Positions 27,159 to 36,154 of a stretch of 64,000 bases of DNA are shown here, piece after piece (within the stretch, counting starts at the first letter, position 1; each line of letters opens with the position of its first letter). The stretch is from Sphaeroforma sirkka (Eukaryota; Opisthokonta; Ichthyosporea; Ichthyophonida): the NCBI GenBank assembly GCA_001586965.3, contig LUCW03000005.1, positions 379,501 to 443,500 of the forward strand. The letters are read 5' to 3'. Below the pieces are notes generated by a model that was not told where the DNA came from, did no database searches, and saw only the letters and a list, made by a program, of their open reading frames with translations. The position numbers and the translations under genes were made by a program.

Positions 27159-27381
27159 GTCCACGGCACTGGGGGCCCGGGGAGACACCCTCCACGTCCA
27201 TGTCCACGACACCCTCGTCCAGACGCTGGCGCTTGGTGCCGCGGGGGCGCATGGGGTTGGTGGTCTTTGACATGATTGATGTGAATGAAATGTGTTGTGT
27301 AAACGAATGACTATGGAATGACAATTGTGTGGATATTTATACACATAAACATATACATGTATATATGTGTATATGTTTTAG

Positions 27382-27406
27382 TAAACCCTAAACCCTAAAC
27401 CCTACC
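27382..27406. repeat. Telomere-like (CCCTAAA)n tract, left boundary of the giant-protein cluster
   Basis: TAAACCCTAAACCCTAAACC followed by CTACC: just over three perfect CCCTAAA units, lying between the topoisomerase gene and the first gene of the modular family. The complementary strand reads TTTAGGG, the plant/algal telomere unit. The matching array on the other side of the cluster is in the opposite orientation. Confidence 0.85.
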
Positions 27407-27855
27407 TAAAAAAATTGAGGTTTTTGCGCTATCTTGTGAAAGTAGATGTCAAAGATCATAAACAGAACATCGGGGATTGTTGGCTTGGTCATGCGGTTGA
27501 TTGCATCCAGTATCTGCTTGTGGATCACGTCATATTGTTCAGCCTTGAGCGACGAACTGTCAAGCGGTGGCCGAATAGCAGTGTAGATCGCGTTGCGTAG
27601 TTGGTCTAACGACACCCCGGTTCTCTCCAACTCGCTTATCGACGCATCGTATTTTTCCTGTGTTCGCCTTTGGCGTTCCGTTCGTTCCTGGATTTTGCTC
27701 TTGACCGCGGCGATCTTGGACTTGAGTTCCGCCAACTGGTCCTGGCTACCGAAGCGCGATTTGCCCCTGCTCTTCACCACCATCTCACCCCGTGGCACGT
27801 ACACCCTGCCCCTTTTCGACTTGCACCTGGCTCCTGCACCCCTCGTACTGGGCAT
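27406..27855 (-). CDS. Stand-alone tail (C) module of the giant modular protein family
   Basis: A 149-residue protein. A basic N-terminus (about 35 residues) leads into a coiled coil (QLAELKSKIAAVKSKIQERT) and a helical end (LDQLRNAIYTAIR, PTIPDVLFMIFDIY). It matches the C-terminal tails of the 1,679- and 1,202-residue proteins, where the equivalent segments read DDIRNSIYNAAG and GDMGNSIYNATR followed by MTPxxVxDVI. Here the tail exists alone, without A or B modules. It is the first gene inside the left telomere-like tract. Function unknown. Confidence 0.7.
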   Translation of the reverse strand: MPSTRGAGARCKSKRGRVYVPRGEMVVKSRGKSRFGSQDQLAELKSKIAAVKSKIQERTERQRRTQEKYDASISELERTGVSLDQLRNAIYTAIRPPLDSSSLKAEQYDVIHKQILDAINRMTKPTIPDVLFMIFDIYFHKIAQKPQFF

Positions 27856-27908
27856 CGTATCTCTATCTTTTTTAGTGTCTGTTTTATACCCTGTGATAAA
27901 AAGTATTT

Positions 27909-30317
27909 TTAGTAAAATTTCATGATTTTCCGAATTGTCGTGGCTACATTGTCTGGCGTCATGACCCCCACAAGGCCCACCACGTCGGACATGATATCCT
28001 CATGTGCTTGCCGCCTTCTGTATTTTTTTCCAAACATGTCATAGGATACTTTTATTGTTTCTCCCAAGCTTTCTAATTTTACTTGATTTGCGCGACGTTC
28101 CCGATAGACCCTTTTCGCCTCTCTGGCGGTCTTTTCTATCGCCTGGAGCCTGAGTGTCAATTCCGCGAGCACCTTGGTCGCAGTATCTATAGTCATTCCC
28201 CCGTCCATGTCCTCGTCCTCATCCATGGGGTCCTCGTCCATAGGTTCATCGCCCCCGCCCATGCCCATGCCCTCGCCCATGCCCATGGGGTCGGTGTTCG
28301 AACCCTCACGGGCAATATTGGTAAACAGGAAATCGTCATTGTACATGGCCACGTATATCGACGACGCAAGCATGGTTCGTTGCACCATGTGCAACATCTC
28401 CATTGAACTCCCAAACGCCTCTTGTCCGCCATCAACTACCATTACGCGCTTTGACATCCTGGCGATTTCATCCCACGCGGTCCGGAGCTCCTGGGGTGCC
28501 CGCCCCTTTGTGAAATAATATTGTATCCGGAGCAGGTAGTCCCCAAACCGGTTCGCGTAGTCGCTGTTTACGCGAAACTTGTACTCTTTCAACTTGGTTA
28601 TAATGTGGTTTGCGTCCTTGACGAGTTCACGAGTACCACCAATGTAGTACACGTTAAACACGTGCTCGATCTGTTGCAACCATTTCTCAAAGTCTGGGTC
28701 CTGGCGCGATCGTGCACCACGCTGGATCGTTTTCACATTGGACACTATCTTCTTCCAAAGATTGATGGTCGCCTCCTTGTCCTTCGTGTGCTCGCCCAGG
28801 TCGATTGTCCCAAGCATTCGTTCGACAAACACCGCCTTGCCCCCCAGCACGAAAAGCTGAGATCTCGACGCCTGCCTCATGTGTTTGGCTATAATCTTAC
28901 CCAATTTCGTCAGCTCACGGAACAGTGGGATCTCCACACGCGGGTCTGTCCAATTCGGCCTATCCTTGGGGACGGGTGCGGGCCGTTCCCGGGGAGACGG
29001 TTTGCCCTTGCTCGCCTCGCTCTCGCGTACAACATTCTTAAACAGGTACCCTCCATTGTGCCGTGATCCGTATATCAGCGACGCGAGCCTAATCCGGCCA
29101 CCCATGTCCCGCACCTCTGGCGTACACACGAGCGCATCGGTGCCCTCGACTATCTCTGTAACTGTCACCAGCTTTTCGACTTCATCCCACGCACTCCGGA
29201 GTACCTGCGGTGCCCTCCCGTCCTCGAGACGGCTCTGAAACATGTGCATGTTGGGTATGAACTCGCTCGAAAAACATTCACCCACACGCATATTATTCTC
29301 CCTGAGTTTCTCTATAATATAGTTTGCATCGTCGACCAGCTTATACAGGCCCCCCGTGTAGTGTGTGATAAGCACGTACTCGATGAGCTGTAGCATTTCC
29401 TCAAGGGCGAGGTCGTCCGACGGCGATGCCCCCCGGTGGGCCGCGTCCAGCCCCGACACCACGGTCTGCCAAACTCCAATGGCCCTGTCTTTGCCGGCGA
29501 CATGCGTGCCCCCACCGTAGTCGTTGAGGAAGGCCACGACGAGCGCCGCCTTGTCCCCCAGCACGGCCAGCTGGGTGGATGACCCCTGCCCCATGTGGCG
29601 TACAATGTTCTCGCCCAACTTACCAAGCTCCTCGAGGAGCGGGCTCGCAACGACATCGGGGGGCGCCTGTGGGGCGCGCGCATTGCCCGCACCGTGCGCG
29701 CCCCCTTGTTGATTCTCGCGTTCAACATTTGTAAACAAATAGTCCCCATTGTGCCGTGTTCCGTATATCAACGACGCTACCACGATTCTGCTGCGAATGT
29801 CCAATATCTCGGTCGTATACACAAGTACACTGGGTCCGTCCGCGGCGACCGTTGCGGCCCCCGCTAGCCTGGCGATCTCGCCCCACGCGTTCTGGAGCAC
29901 CCGGGGCGCCAAACCGTTCCCCAGATACGTCTGCACCAGGTGTGTAAAGGGGATGAACTCTGCCGCAAAGTGTTCGCCCACCCGCAACTCGTACACGTGG
30001 AATTGCTGGATAATGTAGTTTGCATCGTCGACGAGTCGACTCAGACTCCCAACGTAGTGCTGGCCAATCACCTGCTCAATGTATTGCAACCACACACTAA
30101 CCACGGGGTTGTCCTCCCTTAGCGACACACGGCCCAGGGCCGTGTCTGCATGCAATATGATCTTCTGCCAAATGTCCATGTTCAATTCTTTGCCCCTGGC
30201 GTCGTCTACGCGGATGTGTTCCGCGAGGACCCCACTGACGACTTCCGCCTTGTGTTTCAGCACGGCCAGCTGGGAGGGGGACGCTTCGTTCATATGCTCG
30301 ACAATGTTCTCGCCCAA
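27909..30317 (-). CDS. Giant modular protein: three B modules plus a coiled-coil tail
   Basis: An open frame of about 802 codons with no ATG at its beginning; the limits are those of the frame, which overlaps the next one upstream. It has three B modules of about 200 residues. Each opens with LGExIxxHMxxAS.SQLxVL..KA, passes through a LVDDANYII helix and an AP.xLR.AWxEI signature, and closes with RI.xASLIYGTxHNGxYLFxNV. A Met/Gly/Asp-rich linker (about residues 670-700) leads to a basic coiled-coil tail ending MTPDNVATTIRKIMKFY. No cysteine pattern, signal peptide or membrane span; no enzyme motif. The locus appears interrupted. Confidence 0.6.
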   Translation of the reverse strand: MGENIVEHMNEASPSQLAVLKHKAEVVSGVLAEHIRVDDARGKELNMDIWQKIILHADTALGRVSLREDNPVVSVWLQYIEQVIGQHYVGSLSRLVDDANYIIQQFHVYELRVGEHFAAEFIPFTHLVQTYLGNGLAPRVLQNAWGEIARLAGAATVAADGPSVLVYTTEILDIRSRIVVASLIYGTRHNGDYLFTNVERENQQGGAHGAGNARAPQAPPDVVASPLLEELGKLGENIVRHMGQGSSTQLAVLGDKAALVVAFLNDYGGGTHVAGKDRAIGVWQTVVSGLDAAHRGASPSDDLALEEMLQLIEYVLITHYTGGLYKLVDDANYIIEKLRENNMRVGECFSSEFIPNMHMFQSRLEDGRAPQVLRSAWDEVEKLVTVTEIVEGTDALVCTPEVRDMGGRIRLASLIYGSRHNGGYLFKNVVRESEASKGKPSPRERPAPVPKDRPNWTDPRVEIPLFRELTKLGKIIAKHMRQASRSQLFVLGGKAVFVERMLGTIDLGEHTKDKEATINLWKKIVSNVKTIQRGARSRQDPDFEKWLQQIEHVFNVYYIGGTRELVKDANHIITKLKEYKFRVNSDYANRFGDYLLRIQYYFTKGRAPQELRTAWDEIARMSKRVMVVDGGQEAFGSSMEMLHMVQRTMLASSIYVAMYNDDFLFTNIAREGSNTDPMGMGEGMGMGGGDEPMDEDPMDEDEDMDGGMTIDTATKVLAELTLRLQAIEKTAREAKRVYRERRANQVKLESLGETIKVSYDMFGKKYRRRQAHEDIMSDVVGLVGVMTPDNVATTIRKIMKFY

Positions 30318-31140
30318 TCCCCGGGAGCTCCGCCATAAACGGGCTCACGACGGCCTCCACGGGGTCCTGTGCCTCCCCGGTCGGCGCCGCGTCCGCCGGT
30401 GGGTTCTCCGCTGGTCTCGGGGGCGGTGTGGGAGGCGGCTTCTCGCGGACAACGTATTTGAACAAATAATCCCCATTGTTCATCATGCTGTATATGATCG
30501 ACGCTAGTGCAATCCTGGCGTTAATGTCTCGCAGTTCGGTCGTATACACAAGCGCGCCGTCCTCGAATACCCGCGTATTGCTTGTCAGCCTTGCGATTTC
30601 GCTCCACGCGGCCTGGAGCTCCTGGGGTGCTGAACCGTCCCTGAGATATTCCTGGAACAGGGGTATGTTGGAAATGAAATTTTCCGAAAAACATTTACCC
30701 ACACGCCCGTCGTACTCCCAGAGTTTCTGTATAATAGTGTTTGCGTCGTCGACGAGTTGGCGTGTACCACCGATAAAGTACTCGTTCAGCACGTGCTCAA
30801 TGTAGGGTAGCCATTCGGCGACCCCCTCGTCGTCCCGCTGCGGTCGCGCATAGCGCAGGCCCACATTCGAATCCCGCACTATCTTTTTCCAAATGGCCTT
30901 GCCTTTGGCATCTTCTACTGTGAAGAATTTGTGGTAGGATTTAAGAACCACTTCCGCCTTGTGTCGCAACACGACAAGCTGTGGCTTTGAAGCCCGGTCC
31001 ATATGCTGGACTATATACTCACCCAACCCCCTGAGCGCCACCAGAAGCGGGTCCGCCTCCGCGTTGGACACCATACCCACCCGGATGGGCCTATTGTTGG
31101 ATGCCGTGGATATTCCATTGGTGCAGCGTTCCAGATCCAT
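30097..31140 (-). CDS. Giant modular protein: B-module reading frame
   Basis: A frame of 347 codons from the ATG at 31140, whose first ~250 residues are one complete B module (LGEYIVQHMDRASKPQLVVL at the start, ASIIYSMMNNGDYLF at its end) followed by a Pro-rich linker (PPPTPPPRPAENPPADAAPT). The remaining codons are basic and not family-like. It overlaps the frame listed at 27909-30317. The start overlaps the 3' end of the 31091-36130 gene by 50 bp, so the cluster genes are tightly packed. Confidence 0.55.
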   Translation of the reverse strand: MDLERCTNGISTASNNRPIRVGMVSNAEADPLLVALRGLGEYIVQHMDRASKPQLVVLRHKAEVVLKSYHKFFTVEDAKGKAIWKKIVRDSNVGLRYARPQRDDEGVAEWLPYIEHVLNEYFIGGTRQLVDDANTIIQKLWEYDGRVGKCFSENFISNIPLFQEYLRDGSAPQELQAAWSEIARLTSNTRVFEDGALVYTTELRDINARIALASIIYSMMNNGDYLFKYVVREKPPPTPPPRPAENPPADAAPTGEAQDPVEAVVSPFMAELPGIGREHCRAYERSVPLPAGRAETQGGSRQWGPRGTHPRRRRQGQRIEHGHLAEDHIACRHGPGPCVAKGGQPRG

Positions 31141-34100
31141 AGTCCCCTTTTTGTACTGGAGAAATAAAAGTGTGTTTTTCCACTAGCAGTGGAATGCTGC
31201 GTATGACGTCGCGGACAGTCTGGGGCGTCATGTCTGCAAGCAGGCCGGTAATTTGCTTCGTCACAACGCCCCCATTCGCACTGGCCCGAACATAATCCCC
31301 AAATACCCGACCGGCGGCGTTGTATATGGAATTTCGTATATCGTCCAGGGGGATGTGGCTGGCTTCACGTTTTTCGAGATCCGCCTTGAACTTTCGGACG
31401 AGTCCATTTGTCGCAGATTTTTGAGTCTTGCTCACCTTTTCTATACTAGCGAGTTCCTTGATTGCGAGAACCAGCTCACCCGGACCAGTGGTGGGTGGGG
31501 GGCCTTTCAAAACCGGCGCCCTGGGCATCGGCGGGGGGCCACGTACAGGAGCCCCCGCACCGCCCGTCAAAACCGATGCCCTGGGCGTCGGCGGGGGCGT
31601 CCTCGGTTTGCCCTCGCGGGTAACGTTCTGAAACAAGTAATCTCCGTTGTGCAGCATTGTCCCGTATACCATCAGCGCTACCATGATTCGGTTGTACATG
31701 TCCCGTAACTCCGGGGATCTTTTAAGCGCACCAGTGTCGTTCTCGTCTATCTCTATAAGACTCACCGCCTCTGCAATTTCGCCCCACACATCCTGGAGCT
31801 TCTGGGGCGCCAAACCGCGCCTGAGATAGTTTTGGATCGAGGGCACAGCCTCAATGAGTTCTGTTGAATAATCCTGATCGACGTAGTATAAATACCTTTC
31901 CAACTCATCCAAAATATACCCTGCATCCTCGACAAGTGTATTTGAACCCCCAAAGTAGTACTCGGCTATCGCATACTCGACGTGTTGCAGCCTCACCTCA
32001 ACATCCTGGTCGTCCTCTCTTGCTTGTACAACACGCAGGGCCGCTTCTGATTTTGAGACAATGTCCCGCCAAACGACCACGGCCATCTCTACACCGGTGG
32101 CGTACTCTACGGGTATGTGATTTATGAGGATTTCATTGACCACCTCCGCCTTGTGTTTCAATACGTCTAGCTGAGAGGGGGACGCCTGGCCCATATGCGC
32201 GACTATGTTCTCACCCAGTCCCGTTATCTCCACCACAAACGGGCTTGCAACTTCCCCTGGCGCCGGTGCCCCGCCATCGCCCCCACCACCTTCTGGTGCC
32301 CTGGGCGTCGGCGGGGGTGTGCTCGGCGGGGGCGTGCTCGGGTTGCCCTCGCGGGGAACATTTTGAAACAAATAATCTCCATCATACTTTGTTCCGTACA
32401 ACATCGTCACCACCACAATTCGGCTGTAAATGTCCCGTAGCGCCGCCGAGGGCGCAAGCCCGTCCCCGTCTACCACTATGCGATCGGTCAGCCCTCCAAT
32501 GATGTCCCACGCGTCCCGGAGTCTCTGTGGTGCCGAACCGATCCCCAGATACTTCTGAATCTCGACCGCAGAACTAGAGAGGTTTTGTGCATACGCGCGA
32601 TCCACCCGATACTCATACTTTTTCAGTTTATCCATGATATACTCGGCGTCCTTGACCAATTCCCCCGGACCCCCAAGGTACTTCATAATCACCCGCTCAA
32701 TGTTTTGCAGCCCCACCTCGACGTCCTCGTTATCCTCCACCCGTACATTGTGCGGGGGCGTATTCGATTTAGTTTCTATCTTGTCCCAAAGACGCATAGT
32801 CTCCTCTACACCTCTGGCATCTTCTCCCTTGGTGTATTTTGTGAGCATTTCATTGACGACTTCCGCCTTCTGATTCAGCACGACCAACTGAGAGGGGGAC
32901 GCGTCGTCCATGTGTGCGACTATCTTCTCGCCCAGTACCGTTAGCTCCGCCATAAACGGGCTCGCAACGACACGTCTGTCTTCCCCTGGAGTCGGCGCCG
33001 GGTCTTCCACCCCACTGCCCTCGTCCGCACTGTCTGCTGCTGGCGGTGGGAGTTGTATGAGTTCACTCTTACGGACAACGTTCTTAAACAAATAATACCC
33101 ATTGTACCACAGTCCGTACACCAGCGACGCCAGCATAATTCTTTCCTGAATGCCCGCCACGTCCGGTGTGTACACAAGTGCATAGGTCCCGTCCCGGACC
33201 TCTACTGCATCCCGTGCCAGCCACGCGACTTTGCCCCACGCGGTCTGGAGCTCCTCGGGCGCCAAACCGGCCCCGAGACGGGTCCGGATCGTGGGTATAA
33301 GCGGTATGAACTCTGTCTTAAAACGTTTATCCACGCGCATCTGGTACTCCCCCAGCTGCTCTATAATAAAGTTTGCGTCGCGGACGAGTCTGCGAAGCCC
33401 ACCAATGTAGCGCCGACCAAATACATGCTCGATGTGTTGTATCCACATGTGAAACCCCGGGCTGTCCCGCTTCGGCTGTTTGTCGCGCGGGACCGTCTTC
33501 AACTCCTCCAGTACCTTCTGCCAAATGCCGAGAGTCGCCTCTTTGCCTTTGACGTGCTCATCCAGCTTGAAATCCTCGAATAGTTTAACGACGACGTTCG
33601 TCTTGTGTTCCAGCTCCGCGAGCTGGGCTCTTGATGCCTTGTGTATATTCTTGACCATGAACTCGCCAAATCTCGTCAGCGCCACTATGAATGGGCTCTC
33701 GGCGTCGCGCGGGGCTTCCCCAGGCCCCTTGCTTGCCCGTGCCCGTTGTGGCGACGCGCGCCCATTGCCACGGACCGCCAGTGTCCGCGGTTGCCCCAGA
33801 GACCGCCTGCGTTCACTCTCCTGAATGCCCAGCACAGACATGTAATATAGTGTGTCCACATGCAGCATTTGTATGATGTAGTCAATATCGACCGTGTCCG
33901 ACGGCGGTGGCACATGGGGATCGCCGCCATTGACCGCATACTCCTGGAGACTGATCCACGGCTTGCGCAACTCTGGAGGGTAGCTGACTGCCACCATTAG
34001 TCCAAGCACCTTTCTTGTCATATCGATAACCTTGGCGTCCAGGTTCCCCTTTCGAGGCAATTGCGCCCTGTAGCCCTCGAGGAGCGTGTTCATATAATGG

Positions 34101-36130
34101 CTCGCGCCCCCCTCTTCCGGCTGTGCGGTAAACAACACCGTGGCCGCCGCCGCCGCCGTTGCCAGATCGACCAGACCGTCTCTTATTGTTGCCCCGGTAG
34201 CGGCAGGGTCCGCCTTCTGTATCTCCAACCACTTGTCTCGGGTACTTTGGTCTGCGTTACCACCATTCAAGTACTCTACAATATAATCCGCAACCCCGTG
34301 GGTTTCGACTAGCTGATCGCGGGAGGCCCTCTGGATGCTCTCGAGTAGGGCGTCTGTGCTGCTTACAAATACCCGCAGTGGCCAGTCTAGCGACACCCTG
34401 TCGACGTCAGCGACAAAGGGGTCCCTGGAGAATCCATTCTTTTTGATGAAGAAATCCAACTCCTGTGTGCGAGCGACCCGGAGCGTTTCCTGGAGCCTAG
34501 TATCCCGGATCAGTGGTGCCGCTACTTTCTTTCTGTGTCCCTTGGGCGCGGGGGCTGGCCTCTTGGACGCGGAGGCCGGTCTCTTGGGTGCGGGGGCTGG
34601 CTTCTTGGGCGTGGAGGCTGGACCCTTGGACGCGGGGGCTGGCTTCTTGGGGGCGGGGGCTGGACCCTTGGGCGCGGGCTCAAGCGCCACGTCGGCAAAA
34701 TCGTCCAACACAATCGGTTCAGGGGTAGTCTTCAGAAGTGCATTGTATAGCATGCCACCGCTGTTTGATTCGGCGTATAGCAACGACCCAAATTCTGTTC
34801 GTTCGTGTATGTTCTCCAACTGTAGCGTGTACTGGAGTGCATTTGCGCTGCCTGCAACCACCATCTCTTTTGCCCGAGTCGAGATTTCACACCAGGCCTT
34901 CTGCAGCGGCCGCGGCGCCAGGCCCGTGTTCAGCCTCGTGCGGATGGCGTTGATGCGTTCAACAAGTATTTTCGAATATTCAACAGACACACCCCCCTTG
35001 GCATCCCCAAGACTGGTCAGAACGTACTCTGCGTCTTCGACAAGTGTTCGCCCCCTGTTCACATTGTTGTATATATCAACGAGCTTCTGGGCGTGCTTTA
35101 TCCACAAGGAAACGTCCGGGTTGGCCGGTCGCTGGCCCCCATCACTAGGGAGCCGCCTCGAGTCCGCCAACACCTTTCGCCAGAGCTTTGTTGCATACCC
35201 ATCCCCCCTGCTCGGGGTCGCAGTCTCGATGGCCGTCAGGACATTCAAAACCCCGCCCCGTAGGTGGGTTCGCTGGGAAGCAGACGCAGCATGCATGTTC
35301 TGGCGCAGATGTTCACCCGTACTCACAAGCAGCTCTAGTAGCTTTGTGGAGCCAGCGTCCCGGCCCAGTATTTTGCCACCCGTCACAGCGCTCTCGCGCA
35401 GTTCCACTGACGAGTCTATCTCATTCGCCGGAACAGGCTGTGGTTTGAAAAGTCTCGGAATGTACCGTCTCCTTCTAGTCTCCAAAATCCCCATCACGGT
35501 CCGGTAGTACAAAATGTCCACAAACAGCATGTTCTTAATGTAGTCAATGTCGACCCCGTCCAGTGGCAGCGCATGGGACTGTGTCTTTGTAGCCGCATAC
35601 AGTTCGAGTTTCGCCCACTTGCGGCGCAGCTCGAGTGGGCGGCCCTCTGCGTTCATCAGTGCCTGCACGGCCCTGGCCATGTCAACAACCTTTGCGTTCA
35701 TGTTTCCCGGGGTAGACGATCGCAGGGCGTACACGTCGATCAGTTCCTGGACATTTTTCATTTCGTCTTCCACCGCCATTGGCTGGAGGGCATGTATCGC
35801 GCTTATCGCAGAATACGACGCCACCTCAAAAACATCGTCGCCCCGTGGGGGCCTCATCTTGGGGTTTTGCTTGTCCAGCATGAAGCGTATCATCCCCAAC
35901 CGGCGCCCCGCGGTAGCGTCGAGTTCGCGGACTCCCGGCAGGAGAGCTGTAATCGTATCGACATCGACACGCAACCTCTGGGCCTGCCTGTCCGACAGCA
36001 TACCAACGCGATCCAACAGCGTCGAACTGCTGTTTGAAAACATGTCGAGCAGCCAGTCTCGGGTGACCTTATCGACGCTGACGACGCTGGGCTCCGTGGA
36101 TATCCCATTTTCCTGGATGAAGCGTTCCAT
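31091..36130 (-). CDS. Giant modular protein, 1,679 residues: A-B-A-B-B-B-tail
   Basis: The largest gene in the window, from the ATG at 36130. Approximate modules: A1 1-255 (opens FIQENGISTEP.VVSVDKV, then a DWLLDMFSNSS segment), B1 262-465, a Lys/Pro/Ala linker of PAPKKPAPASKG type at 483-533, A2 550-800, B2 808-1017, B3 1053-1253, B4 1292-1497, and the coiled-coil tail 1545-1679. B modules are separated by Pro/Gly/Glu linkers of TPPPTPRAPEGG type. The whole protein is helical and hydrophilic, with almost no cysteine and no enzyme motif. The repeated rod-and-linker plan suggests a scaffold, a tegument-like filler or a multivalent binder. I do not recognise either module. Confidence 0.8.
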   Translation of the reverse strand: MERFIQENGISTEPSVVSVDKVTRDWLLDMFSNSSSTLLDRVGMLSDRQAQRLRVDVDTITALLPGVRELDATAGRRLGMIRFMLDKQNPKMRPPRGDDVFEVASYSAISAIHALQPMAVEDEMKNVQELIDVYALRSSTPGNMNAKVVDMARAVQALMNAEGRPLELRRKWAKLELYAATKTQSHALPLDGVDIDYIKNMLFVDILYYRTVMGILETRRRRYIPRLFKPQPVPANEIDSSVELRESAVTGGKILGRDAGSTKLLELLVSTGEHLRQNMHAASASQRTHLRGGVLNVLTAIETATPSRGDGYATKLWRKVLADSRRLPSDGGQRPANPDVSLWIKHAQKLVDIYNNVNRGRTLVEDAEYVLTSLGDAKGGVSVEYSKILVERINAIRTRLNTGLAPRPLQKAWCEISTRAKEMVVAGSANALQYTLQLENIHERTEFGSLLYAESNSGGMLYNALLKTTPEPIVLDDFADVALEPAPKGPAPAPKKPAPASKGPASTPKKPAPAPKRPASASKRPAPAPKGHRKKVAAPLIRDTRLQETLRVARTQELDFFIKKNGFSRDPFVADVDRVSLDWPLRVFVSSTDALLESIQRASRDQLVETHGVADYIVEYLNGGNADQSTRDKWLEIQKADPAATGATIRDGLVDLATAAAAATVLFTAQPEEGGASHYMNTLLEGYRAQLPRKGNLDAKVIDMTRKVLGLMVAVSYPPELRKPWISLQEYAVNGGDPHVPPPSDTVDIDYIIQMLHVDTLYYMSVLGIQESERRRSLGQPRTLAVRGNGRASPQRARASKGPGEAPRDAESPFIVALTRFGEFMVKNIHKASRAQLAELEHKTNVVVKLFEDFKLDEHVKGKEATLGIWQKVLEELKTVPRDKQPKRDSPGFHMWIQHIEHVFGRRYIGGLRRLVRDANFIIEQLGEYQMRVDKRFKTEFIPLIPTIRTRLGAGLAPEELQTAWGKVAWLARDAVEVRDGTYALVYTPDVAGIQERIMLASLVYGLWYNGYYLFKNVVRKSELIQLPPPAADSADEGSGVEDPAPTPGEDRRVVASPFMAELTVLGEKIVAHMDDASPSQLVVLNQKAEVVNEMLTKYTKGEDARGVEETMRLWDKIETKSNTPPHNVRVEDNEDVEVGLQNIERVIMKYLGGPGELVKDAEYIMDKLKKYEYRVDRAYAQNLSSSAVEIQKYLGIGSAPQRLRDAWDIIGGLTDRIVVDGDGLAPSAALRDIYSRIVVVTMLYGTKYDGDYLFQNVPREGNPSTPPPSTPPPTPRAPEGGGGDGGAPAPGEVASPFVVEITGLGENIVAHMGQASPSQLDVLKHKAEVVNEILINHIPVEYATGVEMAVVVWRDIVSKSEAALRVVQAREDDQDVEVRLQHVEYAIAEYYFGGSNTLVEDAGYILDELERYLYYVDQDYSTELIEAVPSIQNYLRRGLAPQKLQDVWGEIAEAVSLIEIDENDTGALKRSPELRDMYNRIMVALMVYGTMLHNGDYLFQNVTREGKPRTPPPTPRASVLTGGAGAPVRGPPPMPRAPVLKGPPPTTGPGELVLAIKELASIEKVSKTQKSATNGLVRKFKADLEKREASHIPLDDIRNSIYNAAGRVFGDYVRASANGGVVTKQITGLLADMTPQTVRDVIRSIPLLVEKHTFISPVQKGDYGSGTLHQWNIHGIQQ

Positions 36131-36154
36131 TTTTGTATTAGGCAAACATTTTTT